Shown piece by piece: positions 1-7,895 of a stretch of 64,000 bases of DNA. Position numbers and translations under genes: made by a program. The notes under the pieces were generated by a model. It worked only from the letters and a program-made list of their open reading frames with translations, ran no database searches and was not told the origin of the DNA. Source of the stretch: Brotaphodocola catenula (GTDB lineage Bacteria; Bacillota; Clostridia; Lachnospirales; Lachnospiraceae); the NCBI GenBank assembly GCA_020686985.1, contig JAJEPU010000002.1, forward strand, positions 1-64,000, given 5' to 3'. Every line of letters starts with the position of its first letter. Position 1 is the first letter of the stretch.

Positions 1-66
1 GGCAGAGGTGGAAGCACAGTAATGTGTGGAGCTGACTGTCACTAATAGGTCGAGGGCTTAACCAAG
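1..66 (+). rRNA. 23S ribosomal RNA, 3' end (partial)
   Basis: The first bases match the conserved 3' terminus of bacterial 23S rRNA: a GAAGC/GCTGACTG stretch followed by ACTAATAGGTCGAGGGCTTA. The gene enters from the left edge, so only its last 60-70 bases are present, and the exact 3' end is an estimate. No 5S rRNA or tRNA follows before two terminators, so the 23S gene appears to be the last gene of this rRNA operon. Confidence 0.93.
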
Positions 67-133
67 ACGGTTTAGGAAAAATACAGAAACGGATGATTCA
101 ATGTGCAGTTTTGAAGGTATATGAAGAGAGGAG

Positions 134-167
134 AGCTGTGTTTCAGAGATGGAACATGGCTTTTTTT
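134..167 (+). terminator. Rho-independent terminator of the rRNA operon
   Basis: An AGCTGTGTTTC arm pairs imperfectly with GAACATGGCT and is followed by seven Ts. It lies about 70 bases after the 23S end, as expected for an rrn terminator. Confidence 0.75.
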
Positions 168-171
168 GTAT

Positions 172-207
172 GAGGCGTGAGAATGTGCCAAGGCACGCCC
201 TTTTTTA
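172..207 (+). terminator. Second tandem terminator after the rRNA operon
   Basis: GGCGTG pairs with CACGCC, with an inner GTGCC/GGCAC alternative, followed by CTTTTTT. Double terminators are common after rRNA operons. Confidence 0.75.
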
Positions 208-208
208 T

Positions 209-236
209 TATGATAGGAAATAGCGTTCTGAAATCT
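209..236. repeat. Terminator-adjacent palindrome, copy A (degenerate)
   Basis: ATGATAGGAAATAGCGTTCT follows the T-run of the second rrn terminator. It resembles copies at 20888-20903, 46523-46550 and 58658-58684, which also sit just after terminators. The right arm is degenerate here. The rest of 237-352 is A/T-rich DNA with no gene that I can support. Confidence 0.5.
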
Positions 237-370
237 AAAATAATGAAATAAATGAATTTCCTAAAGAAATTATAAAGAAGCGAAAAACGGGTTGCCCCTC
301 GATAGAAAAAAAGGTATAGTTATTAGAGAAAGTTATTAGAGTAAGAAAATCTTTGATAAGGGGTGAAGAT

Positions 371-1363
371 GTGACGATTTATGACATTGCAAGGGAGGCC
401 GGTGTGGCGGCAAGTACCGTCTCCCGTGTGATCAATAACAAGCCTGGAATCAAGGCAGAGACAAGGAAAAAGGTGCAGGATTTGCTCGATAAGTATAATT
501 ATACGCCGGATGTTGCAGCGCGCGGACTCGTGATGCAGTCGACAAAGATGGTGGGGATTCTGATTGTGGATATCCGTGTGACGCATCACATCAACAGTGC
601 GTTTGTTATTGAGCAGGAGCTGACGAAACGGGGGTATTGCTCGATCATTATGAGCACTGGTCCGGAAGGAGAGAATAAGAGCGAGTATATCCGGATTCTT
701 GAACAGCGCCGTGTCGAAGGTGTAATCCTGATGGGATCGATGTTTGCGACAGAGCAGATCAAGGAGGCGATTCAGAGACATTTATCGAAGGTTCCAGTCG
801 TGATTGTCAACGGTTACTTAGATTTGCCGAATGTTTCCGGTGTTTTGATCGATGAGGATGCCGGTGTGGGAAAATGTGCGGATCTCCTGATCAGTAAAGG
901 AAAAAAGAAACTTGCGTTTGTGCTCGATCAGCCGTCTCCGGCAAACTTGCGCAAACAGCAGGGTTTTTGTGATGCTGTTCTTCGCCATGGAGCTTCCAGG
1001 GAGGATCTTCTTCTGTATGAGGCAGAGGAGAGCTCAGTTCAGGGCGGATATGATGTAACCGTACGTATTTTGAGAGAGCATCCGGATGTGCAGGGAATCA
1101 TTTATTCGATTGATCTCGTGGCAGTAGGGGGAATCCGTGCGGCTCATGATCTGGGTGTAAATGTGCCGGAACAGCTTGGTATCATCGGAGTGGACAGCAG
1201 TATTTACGGAGAGATCTGTATGCCGAAGCTGACGACGTTAAACAATAAGCTCGAGGAAGTCAGTGAGATCGCAGCCACGATTCTGCGAGAAGGGCTTGAG
1301 GGGAAGGTTCAGAACAGAAAGCTGATGATGTTCTCTGAGATTATTGAGAGGGAGAGTTCCTGA
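371..1363 (+). CDS. LacI/GalR-family transcriptional regulator
   Basis: A 330-aa DNA-binding regulator. Residues 2-26 form the LacI helix-turn-helix and hinge-helix entry (TIYDIAREAGV, STVSRVIN). The rest is the periplasmic-binding-protein-like effector domain with the usual GIIGVDSS and LTTLNN segments near the C-terminus. The GTG at 371 is chosen because AAGGGG lies 7-8 bases upstream; a TTG at 353 would add six atypical residues and lacks such a site. It sits directly before the yhcH-yiaK-TRAP genes, and GCAATCGATTGC palindromes in their promoters are its likely operators, making it their probable repressor. The effector is presumably a sugar acid or an intermediate of that pathway, which is an inference from context. 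Confidence 0.9.
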   Translation: MTIYDIAREAGVAASTVSRVINNKPGIKAETRKKVQDLLDKYNYTPDVAARGLVMQSTKMVGILIVDIRVTHHINSAFVIEQELTKRGYCSIIMSTGPEGENKSEYIRILEQRRVEGVILMGSMFATEQIKEAIQRHLSKVPVVIVNGYLDLPNVSGVLIDEDAGVGKCADLLISKGKKKLAFVLDQPSPANLRKQQGFCDAVLRHGASREDLLLYEAEESSVQGGYDVTVRILREHPDVQGIIYSIDLVAVGGIRAAHDLGVNVPEQLGIIGVDSSIYGEICMPKLTTLNNKLEEVSEIAATILREGLEGKVQNRKLMMFSEIIERESS

Positions 1364-1392
1364 TATTGGGATGCCTATATTTTTATCTTTTA

Positions 1393-1408
1393 TTGCAATC
1401 GATTGCTA
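1393..1408. promoter_or_regulatory. LacI-type operator O1 (palindrome)
   Basis: A perfect 12-bp palindrome, GCAATCGATTGC at 1395-1406, lies just after the regulator gene. The same core recurs at 1581-1592, 2063-2075 and 2317-2328, with a half-site at 1539-1548. Confidence 0.65.
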
Positions 1409-1538
1409 CAATGAAGGCGACAAGGCGCAAGTGAAAAACTCAAAAACAAAGAGTTTTCCAGTGATCTTGCCACTTGAATTGTGAAAAATACATAAAAAAC
1501 ATGGACAAAAACTGTAAAACAATACAAGATAACGATAC

Positions 1539-1592
1539 TTGCAATCGAGAATAAACTGTGATATGATAAGGCTATTAAAACAATCGATTGCA
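1539..1592 (+). promoter_or_regulatory. Promoter with LacI-type operators upstream of the first yhcH-like gene
   Basis: TTGCAA at 1539-1544 and TATGAT at 1562-1567 are 17 bases apart. The -35 box is part of an operator half-site (TTGCAATCGAG). A full CAATCGATTGCA lies at 1581-1592, just after the expected start point. This layout fits steric repression by the adjacent LacI-type protein. Confidence 0.65.
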
Positions 1593-1608
1593 AATATGGA
1601 GGCGCAAG

Positions 1609-2082
1609 ATGATATTTGGACACATTGATGCAAAGGAGACAGGATCCGCATACGCCCTCCCGATTCAGGAGGCAATTCGTTATTGTAGAGAGACGGATGT
1701 ATCTGGAATTGGAGAAAGCAAGTTTTTGCTGAACGGCGATGCGATGATTGCACTGATCTGCGACCGGGTGACGGAGGCAAAGGAGAAGAAGCTTCCGGAA
1801 GTTCACCGCAGATATGCAGAATTGCAGTTTATGGCAGAGGGTTCAGAGCTGATTGGTTACTATCCAGATCTCGGAGACAATGAGCTGCTTCAGGATTGTT
1901 TGGAGGAGAAGGATACGCTGTACTATCAGGAGAATCCAAAGTCCGGCGAGGTGATGCTTCAGATGACACCTGGAACTTATGCGATCTTTTTCCCGGAAGA
2001 TGTACACCGACCGTTCTGTCAGATAGACAAGCCTGAGCGGGTGAAGAAGATTGTGGTTAAGATTGCAATCGATTCTTTATAA
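1609..2082 (+). CDS. YhcH/YjgK/YiaL-family protein (cupin-like, paralogue 1)
   Basis: A 157-aa cytosolic protein of the YhcH/YjgK/YiaL (DUF386) family. Visible family hallmarks are PEVHRRYAELQF around residues 64-75 and the late FFPEDVHRP motif, whose histidines and acidic residues form the presumed metal or substrate pocket. E. coli homologues sit in sialate (YhcH/NanQ, an anomerase) and diketogulonate (YiaL) gene sets, so a sugar-acid anomerase or epimerase role is likely. ATG 1609 is chosen over a TTG at 1588 because GGAGG at 1598-1602 is well placed. A second family member of identical length begins at 3417. Operator-like sequence occurs within its last codons. Confidence 0.87.
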   Translation: MIFGHIDAKETGSAYALPIQEAIRYCRETDVSGIGESKFLLNGDAMIALICDRVTEAKEKKLPEVHRRYAELQFMAEGSELIGYYPDLGDNELLQDCLEEKDTLYYQENPKSGEVMLQMTPGTYAIFFPEDVHRPFCQIDKPERVKKIVVKIAIDSL

Positions 2083-2280
2083 GAATCAGCAAAAAAAATC
2101 TTATTTCATCCAACACAGATCCAGAATGAAGACAGTAAGGTAAACGATTAATAAAAAATTGTTCATAATAAGTACAAACGCTGGATGTTGTATGAAATAC
2201 AGACGCAGAAAAAATTAAAATTTATATAAAATACCCAAAAACACAAACGTTATTTTAGACAGAAATACGGAAAAAAGCAG

Positions 2281-2329
2281 TTGAAACTAATGAAATTTAT
2301 GTTAAAATAATTATTAGAATCGATTGCAA
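2281..2329 (+). promoter_or_regulatory. Promoter and LacI-type operator upstream of the yiaK-like gene
   Basis: TTGAAA at 2281-2286 and TAAAAT at 2303-2308 are 16 bases apart. GAATCGATTGCA at 2317-2328 covers the predicted transcription start. The rest of 2083-2280 is A/T-rich with no gene. A further operator-like GCAATCGATTC lies at 2065-2075, inside the end of the preceding gene. Confidence 0.6.
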
Positions 2330-2385
2330 AGAAGTATTGATGCACAAAAATAACGAAGGATGAAAAAAGAAAGGAAATCAGGAAA

Positions 2386-3390
2386 ATGTTAAGAATCAAG
2401 TATGATGACATGGTGAATGAGTTCAAGAGAATTCTCGTTAGCAGAGGTTTTACAGAAAAGAATGCAGTCGATGCAGCAACCGTTTTTGCACAGAACAGTC
2501 TGGATGGCATTTACAGCCATGGTATCAATCGTTTCCCGAGAGTGGTTGAGTATCTCGACAAAGGAGAGATCAATCCGGATGTAGTCGCTACCTGCGAGAT
2601 GTCTATGGGAGCGATCGAGAGATGGGAAGGTCACAGAGGTTTCGGACCGCTGAATGCAAAACAGGCAATGGATCGTGCATGTGAGCTGGCAAAGCAGTAT
2701 GGAATCGGTATGGTAGCGCTCGGCAACAGCAACCACTGGATGCGCGGTGGAAGCTACGGCTGGCAGGCAGCAAACCAGGGATGCATCGGTATCTGCTGGT
2801 CCAACACAATGCCAAACATGCCTGCATGGGGCGGTAAAGATCGCAAGATCGGCAACAACCCGTTCATTCTTGCAGTTCCGAAGAGCAATGGCGATCATGT
2901 GGTAGTTGACTGTGCAGTGTCTCAGTTCTCCTACGGCAAGATCGAGGAGGCAAGACTTAAAGGACAGCAGCTTCCGGTACCGGGTGGTTACGATGAGGAG
3001 GGCAATCTGACAACCGATCCGGCAGCGATTGAGAAGACCTGGAGAGTTCTTCCGATGGGCTACTGGAAGGGAAGCGGTATTTCCATTCTGTTAGACCTGA
3101 TCTCCACCGTACTGACCAATGCAAACTCTGTTCAGAAGATCGGAACGTTTGGAGATGAGATTGGCTTATCTCAGATCATGATTGCGATTGATCCGGGTAA
3201 GTTCAATGACACCGAGACGACCGACCGCATTGTCGATGAGCTGGTAGCAGACATCAAGTCCTCTATTCCGATCAAGGAAGGTGGAACCGTCTTCTATCCG
3301 GGTGAGATTGAGATCAATACGAGAAAGGATAATCAGGAGAATGGTATTCCGGTTATCGAGGAAAAGTGGGATCTGATCACCTCTCTCTAA
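2386..3390 (+). CDS. Malate/L-lactate dehydrogenase-family oxidoreductase, YiaK-like (2,3-diketo-L-gulonate reductase)
   Basis: A 334-aa NAD(P)H-dependent reductase of the YiaK/malate/L-lactate dehydrogenase family, which is structurally distinct from Rossmann dehydrogenases. Family features include SHGINRFP near residue 45 with the catalytic-type His, GNSNHWMRGG with a second conserved His, and WGGKDRKIGNNPF. Its length matches E. coli DlgD/YiaK. It lies between two YiaL-like genes and upstream of a DctPQM transporter, just as yiaK-yiaL-yiaMNO are linked in E. coli. Reduction of 2,3-diketo-L-gulonate to 3-keto-L-gulonate is therefore the best guess, but the exact substrate is not proven. It has its own promoter and LacI-type operator. 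Confidence 0.85.
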   Translation: MLRIKYDDMVNEFKRILVSRGFTEKNAVDAATVFAQNSLDGIYSHGINRFPRVVEYLDKGEINPDVVATCEMSMGAIERWEGHRGFGPLNAKQAMDRACELAKQYGIGMVALGNSNHWMRGGSYGWQAANQGCIGICWSNTMPNMPAWGGKDRKIGNNPFILAVPKSNGDHVVVDCAVSQFSYGKIEEARLKGQQLPVPGGYDEEGNLTTDPAAIEKTWRVLPMGYWKGSGISILLDLISTVLTNANSVQKIGTFGDEIGLSQIMIAIDPGKFNDTETTDRIVDELVADIKSSIPIKEGGTVFYPGEIEINTRKDNQENGIPVIEEKWDLITSL

Positions 3391-3416
3391 GCTCTAAGTT
3401 AGAAAAGGAGAATATT

Positions 3417-3890
3417 ATGATTTTTTCATCAATTTATGCAAAGGACGATGCTAAGAAGTATCCGAAGGCAATTCAGACCGCGCTGGATTATCTGAAGACT
3501 CATGATTTCACGGCGATGGAAACCGGCGTGTATGAGATTCAGGGCAAGGACATCTACGCACAGGTTATGGATGCACAGACCGGTGCAGTAGAAGAGAAGC
3601 GTCCGGAAGTTCATGAGAAGTTCGTAGATGTACAGTTTCTGGCAAGTGGAAAAGAAAAGCTGGGATTTACACCGGATACCGGAAAGTATGAGGTGGATGA
3701 GCGCTTTGATGAGAGAGATCTGATTTTCTACAAATCTGTGGAGAATGAGGGATTCATCGAAGCAACACCAGGCTGTTACAGCATTTTCTTCCCGGCAGAT
3801 GTTCACAGACCGGCAGTCGCAGTCGATGAGCCGATGACAGTCCGCAAGGTCGTAGTCAAAGTCAGTGTGGCACTGCTTTCAGAAGAATAA
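3417..3890 (+). CDS. YhcH/YjgK/YiaL-family protein (paralogue 2)
   Basis: A 157-aa protein, the second YhcH/YiaL-type cupin of this operon. It shares PEVHEKFVDVQF and FFPADVHRP with the copy at 1609. ATG 3417 follows AAAAGGAG at 3403-3410 with a 6-base spacer. It begins 26 bases after the yiaK-like gene, so it is co-transcribed, and its position matches yiaL of E. coli. Overall identity to the first copy looks moderate (my visual estimate is about one third), so the two are probably not interchangeable. A role as an anomerase or isomerase of the imported sugar acid is inferred. Confidence 0.87.
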   Translation: MIFSSIYAKDDAKKYPKAIQTALDYLKTHDFTAMETGVYEIQGKDIYAQVMDAQTGAVEEKRPEVHEKFVDVQFLASGKEKLGFTPDTGKYEVDERFDERDLIFYKSVENEGFIEATPGCYSIFFPADVHRPAVAVDEPMTVRKVVVKVSVALLSEE

Positions 3891-3963
3891 AAACGGGGTA
3901 CTTTGCGAATCTGTCTAGTGGGCAGATCGTGAAAATAAAACAAGAGAAGGGAAAGAGGGAACT

Positions 3964-5070
3964 ATGAAAAAGAAATTATCACTTGTATTGGCAGGAGCAA
4001 TGTTAATGGCATCCTTGACCGGATGTGGCGGTGGATCTGCTCAGACAGCAACAACTGCAGCAGCAAAATCAGACGCAGCAGCTCCGGCAGAGAGCGAGGC
4101 AAAGGCAGATACCGCTACCTCCGATGTGAAGCCGGAACTGAACCTGATCATCGCTTCCAACCAGACTTCCTTAGAGAATCCGTACTCTTATGGTATGGAC
4201 AAGTTCAAAGAGGTTGTTGAGGACAAGTCCGGCGGAAAGATTCAGGTAACTGTACATAAGGGAACTCTGGGTGAGAACGAGAACGAGTTGATCGAGAAGC
4301 TGGAGATGGGTGCAGCTTCTATGGTAGTTGCTTCTCCGGGCTTTATGACTGCAATCGGTGTTCCGGAGGTTGATATGTTCTCCCTGAATTACCTGTTTAA
4401 CAGCTTCGATCACTGGGAGAAGTGCATGGATGGTGAGTTCGGTGACAAGATGAAAGAGACCGTAAAAGAGAAGACCGGAAACAACTTCCGTATCATGGCT
4501 TACTGGTCATCTTCTGTTCGTGATTACTATGGTAAGAAACCGGTTACCAAGCCGGAGGATTTAAAGGGAATGACGATCCGTACCCAGTCTTCTCAGGTAC
4601 AGCAGGACTTCTGGAAGGCATGCGGTGCTATCCCGACTTCCGTAGCCTGGGGCGAGCTGTATCAGGCATTACAGCAGGGCGTTGTTGATTCCGCAGAGAA
4701 CGACTACACCAGCTTCATGCTGAAAGAGCATCACAAGACCCAGAACGGACATTACATCTCTGAGACTCACCACGATTACACAACCCGTCTTCTTCTGATG
4801 AACGGTTCCTTCTATGATGGTCTGACCGACGAGCAGAAGGCCTGGATCGACGAGGGCGTTGAGGAGTGCACCAAGGAAGAGCGTGAGGTTGTTTACAGAA
4901 TGTTCAAGGAGTCCAAGGAGAAGGTTATCGCTGATGGCGCTGAGGTAACCAACTTCGAGGATGTTGACATTGACGCATTCAAGGCACTGGCACTTCCGAT
5001 TCAGGATAAGTTCGCTCAGGATAACAACATGACTGCAGAGCTGGAGATGATCCGCGCAGCTGCTGAGTAA
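3964..5070 (+). CDS. dctP: TRAP transporter solute-binding lipoprotein, DctP family (system 1)
   Basis: A 368-aa extracytoplasmic substrate-binding protein. The signal peptide ends in a lipobox (SLTGC, Cys21), followed by a Gly/Ala/Ser-rich linker to about residue 55, so it is a membrane-tethered lipoprotein. The DctP fold shows the MTIRTQ segment containing the conserved carboxylate-binding Arg, and the GELYQALQQGVVDSAEN signature. It captures an organic or sugar acid for the DctQM permease encoded downstream. The linkage with a YiaK-like enzyme suggests a keto- or uronic-type sugar acid. A 233-base gap with strong stem-loops separates it from dctQ and may set its higher expression. Confidence 0.94.
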   Translation: MKKKLSLVLAGAMLMASLTGCGGGSAQTATTAAAKSDAAAPAESEAKADTATSDVKPELNLIIASNQTSLENPYSYGMDKFKEVVEDKSGGKIQVTVHKGTLGENENELIEKLEMGAASMVVASPGFMTAIGVPEVDMFSLNYLFNSFDHWEKCMDGEFGDKMKETVKEKTGNNFRIMAYWSSSVRDYYGKKPVTKPEDLKGMTIRTQSSQVQQDFWKACGAIPTSVAWGELYQALQQGVVDSAENDYTSFMLKEHHKTQNGHYISETHHDYTTRLLLMNGSFYDGLTDEQKAWIDEGVEECTKEEREVVYRMFKESKEKVIADGAEVTNFEDVDIDAFKALALPIQDKFAQDNNMTAELEMIRAAAE

Positions 5071-5076
5071 GAGTAA

Positions 5077-5145
5077 AACTTAGAGTGGATGTCTCCCTCC
5101 TCTTTAGGTGGAGGGGTATCACAAGTCTTCGCAAGCGTCGACTTG
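5077..5145. repeat. Dispersed repeat unit, copy 1 (possible MITE or IS-end relic)
   Basis: The first half (5079-5130, AACTTAGAGTGG..., CTCCTCTTTAGGT, ACAAGTCTT) resembles the reverse complement of about 47465-47515. The second half (5122-5145) is an imperfect palindrome in which 5126-5144 is identical, reverse-complemented, to 38569-38587. An inner CCCTCC/GGAGGG hairpin is visible. It sits between dctP and dctQ. Confidence 0.6.
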
Positions 5146-5181
5146 AATTAGTATTTAATCATTAACATTAGGTTGTTTATG

Positions 5182-5226
5182 AGACGCAACAGTCACCTGG
5201 GAGACTGGGTGGCTGTTGTTCCGTCT
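5182..5226 (+). promoter_or_regulatory. Stem-loop between dctP and dctQ (system 1)
   Basis: AGACGCAACAGTCACC pairs with GGTGGCTGTTGTTCCGTCT, followed at a short distance by a T-run. This is a likely attenuating or mRNA-stabilising hairpin that would lower permease expression relative to the binding protein. Confidence 0.6.
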
Positions 5227-5303
5227 AAAGGGTTTTTAAAGGGTCTCTTTTAGGGTTTTTAGGTGAAAGGTTTTAATGGTTTTTTGGGAAAAGGAGGACA
5301 ATC

Positions 5304-5789
5304 ATGAAGAAAGCAATTGAGATGTTGCAGAAGATCCAGATTGCGATTGGTGGATTCTTTCTGTGCGTATTTCTTCTTACTGTTGTATTCCAGATGATGT
5401 CCCGTTATCTTGGAATTGCAGCAACATGGACTGAGGATGTATCGATGTACTCCTTCATCTGGGCAGTATTTATGGGTGCAGGCGCAATGGTCTATGAGAA
5501 ACGTCACTTTGCATTTACTTCAATCAGCGATATGATGAAAGATCCGGTAAAGAAGAGCATTCTTTCGATCATCATCTCTCTGATTATGCTGTTTTTTGCA
5601 GTACTGATGGCAAATTATGGTATTAAGGTTACCAAGCAGTTCTGGAACTACACCTGGGTAAACATTCCGTCCTTAAAGAGAGGACCGACCTGGCTGTGCC
5701 TTCCGTTATGTGGTATCACTTCCGCTATTTATCTGATCAGCCATATCATTGAAGACATTGGCACAATCATGAAGGGAGGAAAGAAGTAA
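5304..5789 (+). CDS. dctQ: TRAP transporter small permease, DctQ family (system 1)
   Basis: A 161-aa membrane protein with four hydrophobic segments (about residues 12-34, 50-68, 88-108 and 128-150), the standard DctQ layout. The WTEDVSMYSFIWAVFMGAG region is typical of the family. It joins the large permease into the Na+-dependent TRAP membrane unit. ATG 5304 follows an AAGGAGG site. The stop codon overlaps the dctM start (TAATG), so the two subunits are translationally coupled. Confidence 0.92.
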   Translation: MKKAIEMLQKIQIAIGGFFLCVFLLTVVFQMMSRYLGIAATWTEDVSMYSFIWAVFMGAGAMVYEKRHFAFTSISDMMKDPVKKSILSIIISLIMLFFAVLMANYGIKVTKQFWNYTWVNIPSLKRGPTWLCLPLCGITSAIYLISHIIEDIGTIMKGGKK

Positions 5790-7075
5790 TGGGTGCATTA
5801 TTAGTAATTATGTTCATCGTTTTTGTGGCGATTGGAGTGCCGATCTCCTTCGCACTGGGTGTTGTATCCTTTACAGGTATCGCCTCTCTGGCACAGATTC
5901 CGAACACCGTAGTATTTTCCAAGATGTTTAACGGTCTGAACAGCTTTACGCTTCTGGCAGTTCCGCTGTTCATTCTGGCAGCAAACCTGATGAATGAGGG
6001 TGCAATCACTGAGAAACTGATTGACTGCTGTAACTCCATGGTAGGTCATTTCCGTGGTGGTCTGGCATACTCAAACGTCCTGGTTTCCATGATCTTCGCA
6101 GGAATCTCCGGTTCCTCTCAGGCTGATACCGCTGGTGTTGGTAAGATCTTCATTCCGGCAATGGAGAAGCAGGGATACGACAAGGGTACTTCCGTTGGTG
6201 TCACCGCAGCATCCTCCACTCTGGGATCGATCATCCCGCCGAGTATCACGATGGTTGTATACGCAGGTATCGCAAATGTAAGTACCGGCGCACTCTTCAT
6301 GAGTGGTCTTGTTCCTGGTATTCTTCTTGGTCTTGCAATGATGGCAGTCGTTAAATTCTACTCCAAGCGCAAGAACTTCCCGAAATGTGAGAAAGTTCCG
6401 TTCTCCAAGGTTGTTCGTCAGACTCTGGAATCCATGCCGGCTCTGCTGACTCCGATCATCCTGATTGGTGGTATCGTTTCTGGTCTGTTCACACCGACTG
6501 AGTCCGCAGCATTTGCATGTATCTACGCTCTGCTTGTTGGTATCTTCTTCTACAAGACCATCAAGGTAAGAAATCTGCCTCGCATCCTGATCGAGACGAT
6601 GAAACTTTCCTCTCTGTCTCTGTTTGCGCTGGCTACCGCAAATGCACTTGGTGAGCTGTTAAGCTACTATCAGCTGAACGTGATCGTACAGCAGTTCTTC
6701 ACCACAATGCCGGGTGGTAAGCTGGTATTCCTGATCGTAGTAGTTGCATTCTTCATGTTTGTAGGTACTTTCATGGATGCAGTTCCGGCAATGATCCTCT
6801 TCGTTCCGATCATTCTTCCGTCTGCTACCGCACTGGGAATCAGCCCGATCATCCTTGGTCTGATCATCGTTGTTACCCTGGCTCTTGGTCTGGTAACTCC
6901 GCCTTATGGTCTGTGCCTGCTGATCGCATCATCCATCAGTGGAATTACAATTGAGGATGCGTTTAAGGGAACCCTTCCATACTTCCTGTCCTCGATCGCA
7001 GTTCTGGCTCTGCTGGTACTGTTCCCGAACATGTGGCTGGCAATTCCGGCAACGATCTTCCCGGGTCTGTTCTAA
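5789..7075 (+). CDS. dctM: TRAP transporter large permease, DctM family (system 1)
   Basis: A 428-aa polytopic membrane protein, the substrate-translocating subunit of a Na+-coupled TRAP transporter. Family signatures include GxSGSSQADTAGVGKIFIP near residue 110, GSIIPPSITMVVYAG near residue 150, and the symmetric LVTPPYGLCLLIASSI near residue 370. About twelve membrane helices are expected. The start overlaps the dctQ stop by one base. A strong terminator follows at 7128, closing the first sugar-acid operon. Confidence 0.94.
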   Translation: MGALLVIMFIVFVAIGVPISFALGVVSFTGIASLAQIPNTVVFSKMFNGLNSFTLLAVPLFILAANLMNEGAITEKLIDCCNSMVGHFRGGLAYSNVLVSMIFAGISGSSQADTAGVGKIFIPAMEKQGYDKGTSVGVTAASSTLGSIIPPSITMVVYAGIANVSTGALFMSGLVPGILLGLAMMAVVKFYSKRKNFPKCEKVPFSKVVRQTLESMPALLTPIILIGGIVSGLFTPTESAAFACIYALLVGIFFYKTIKVRNLPRILIETMKLSSLSLFALATANALGELLSYYQLNVIVQQFFTTMPGGKLVFLIVVVAFFMFVGTFMDAVPAMILFVPIILPSATALGISPIILGLIIVVTLALGLVTPPYGLCLLIASSISGITIEDAFKGTLPYFLSSIAVLALLVLFPNMWLAIPATIFPGLF

Positions 7076-7127
7076 GATCTAAGAGATTAAGATTTGGTTA
7101 AAGAAATTATTCATAAAGTGATAAAAA

Positions 7128-7167
7128 GAAAATGGGCTGTCGCACGAATCTGCGATGGCCCATTTTG
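7128..7167 (+). terminator. Terminator of the first TRAP operon (possibly bidirectional)
   Basis: AAAATGGGCTGTCGCA pairs with TGCGATGGCCCATTTT around a six-base loop. The A-tract and T-tract flanks allow termination of transcripts from both sides; a minus-strand operon converges on it. Confidence 0.9.
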
Positions 7168-7217
7168 TTGTGTCATGAAATAAATAGGATTTCACTTTAT
7201 GCGCCAAATCCCATTTT

Positions 7218-7895
7218 TTATTTGGCAGTCATCCGGCGTTTCTTAATGTAGAGGACACCTCCGGCACAGAGCATGACGACGATCATCGAGATCGTGGATT
7301 TTAAATCTTTTTCTTCGGATGAGAGTTCCAGACGGAGACTGGAGAGATCCCCATCTGGAAGGTTCTCAAAATTTTCGCTTCGGATTTCAACGGTGACTTC
7401 TTTCGGAGCGGAGGAAAAAAGGTTCAGGCTGAAGAGACCGTTGATGTTGCGAAGGTAGATCTGACCGGATTCCGTGAGATTCTGCCACTCGCTCCAGTCG
7501 TCGGAATTTGTGTTATCCCCCGAAGCGTTCCCGTCCGAATTTTTGGTGGGAGCGGGGCTATCATTAACCCGCATTGCAAACTGGGGGTCTTCCATGCTGT
7601 CCCAGTAGAGTTTTGCCTGATCGAAGGCGGGAACAGTCATCTGAACAACGTAGCTTCCCGCCGGATCACGATCGTCGTCTGACCGGACAAAATCAGAGAT
7701 GGAAATCTCGTAGGAATTTGATGAGGCGGTTGTCTGCGCAGAAGATCCCTGCGTGGTCTGTTCAGACGTTGAGACATTGTTTTTTGCATTTCCTGCAAAT
7801 GCCGGGCTGGCATGACTGCCGAGGACGGAAAAACTGAGAACAGAGAGTCCGAGAACGGAAGTTGTCAGAGCCCGAGTGGGCAGTTTAATATCCAT
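7218..7895 (-). CDS. Secreted, C-terminally membrane-anchored protein of unknown function
   Basis: 225 aa. It has an N-terminal signal peptide (hydrophobic run to about residue 30, with an Ala-rich cleavage region SPAFAG), an extracytoplasmic part rich in Ser/Asp/Asn, and a C-terminal hydrophobic helix (TISMIVVMLCAGGVLYI) ending in KKRR. This is a classic membrane anchor with a cytosolic positive tail. I do not recognise a domain family. ATG 7895 lies within the stop region of the upstream SDR gene (ATGGATATTAA), implying translational coupling; no good ribosome-binding site is seen. An in-frame ATG at 7922 is possible. Co-expression with a dehydratase and an SDR suggests a link to sugar-acid use, but no function can be assigned. 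Confidence 0.6.
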   Translation of the reverse strand: MDIKLPTRALTTSVLGLSVLSFSVLGSHASPAFAGNAKNNVSTSEQTTQGSSAQTTASSNSYEISISDFVRSDDDRDPAGSYVVQMTVPAFDQAKLYWDSMEDPQFAMRVNDSPAPTKNSDGNASGDNTNSDDWSEWQNLTESGQIYLRNINGLFSLNLFSSAPKEVTVEIRSENFENLPDGDLSSLRLELSSEEKDLKSTISMIVVMLCAGGVLYIKKRRMTAK

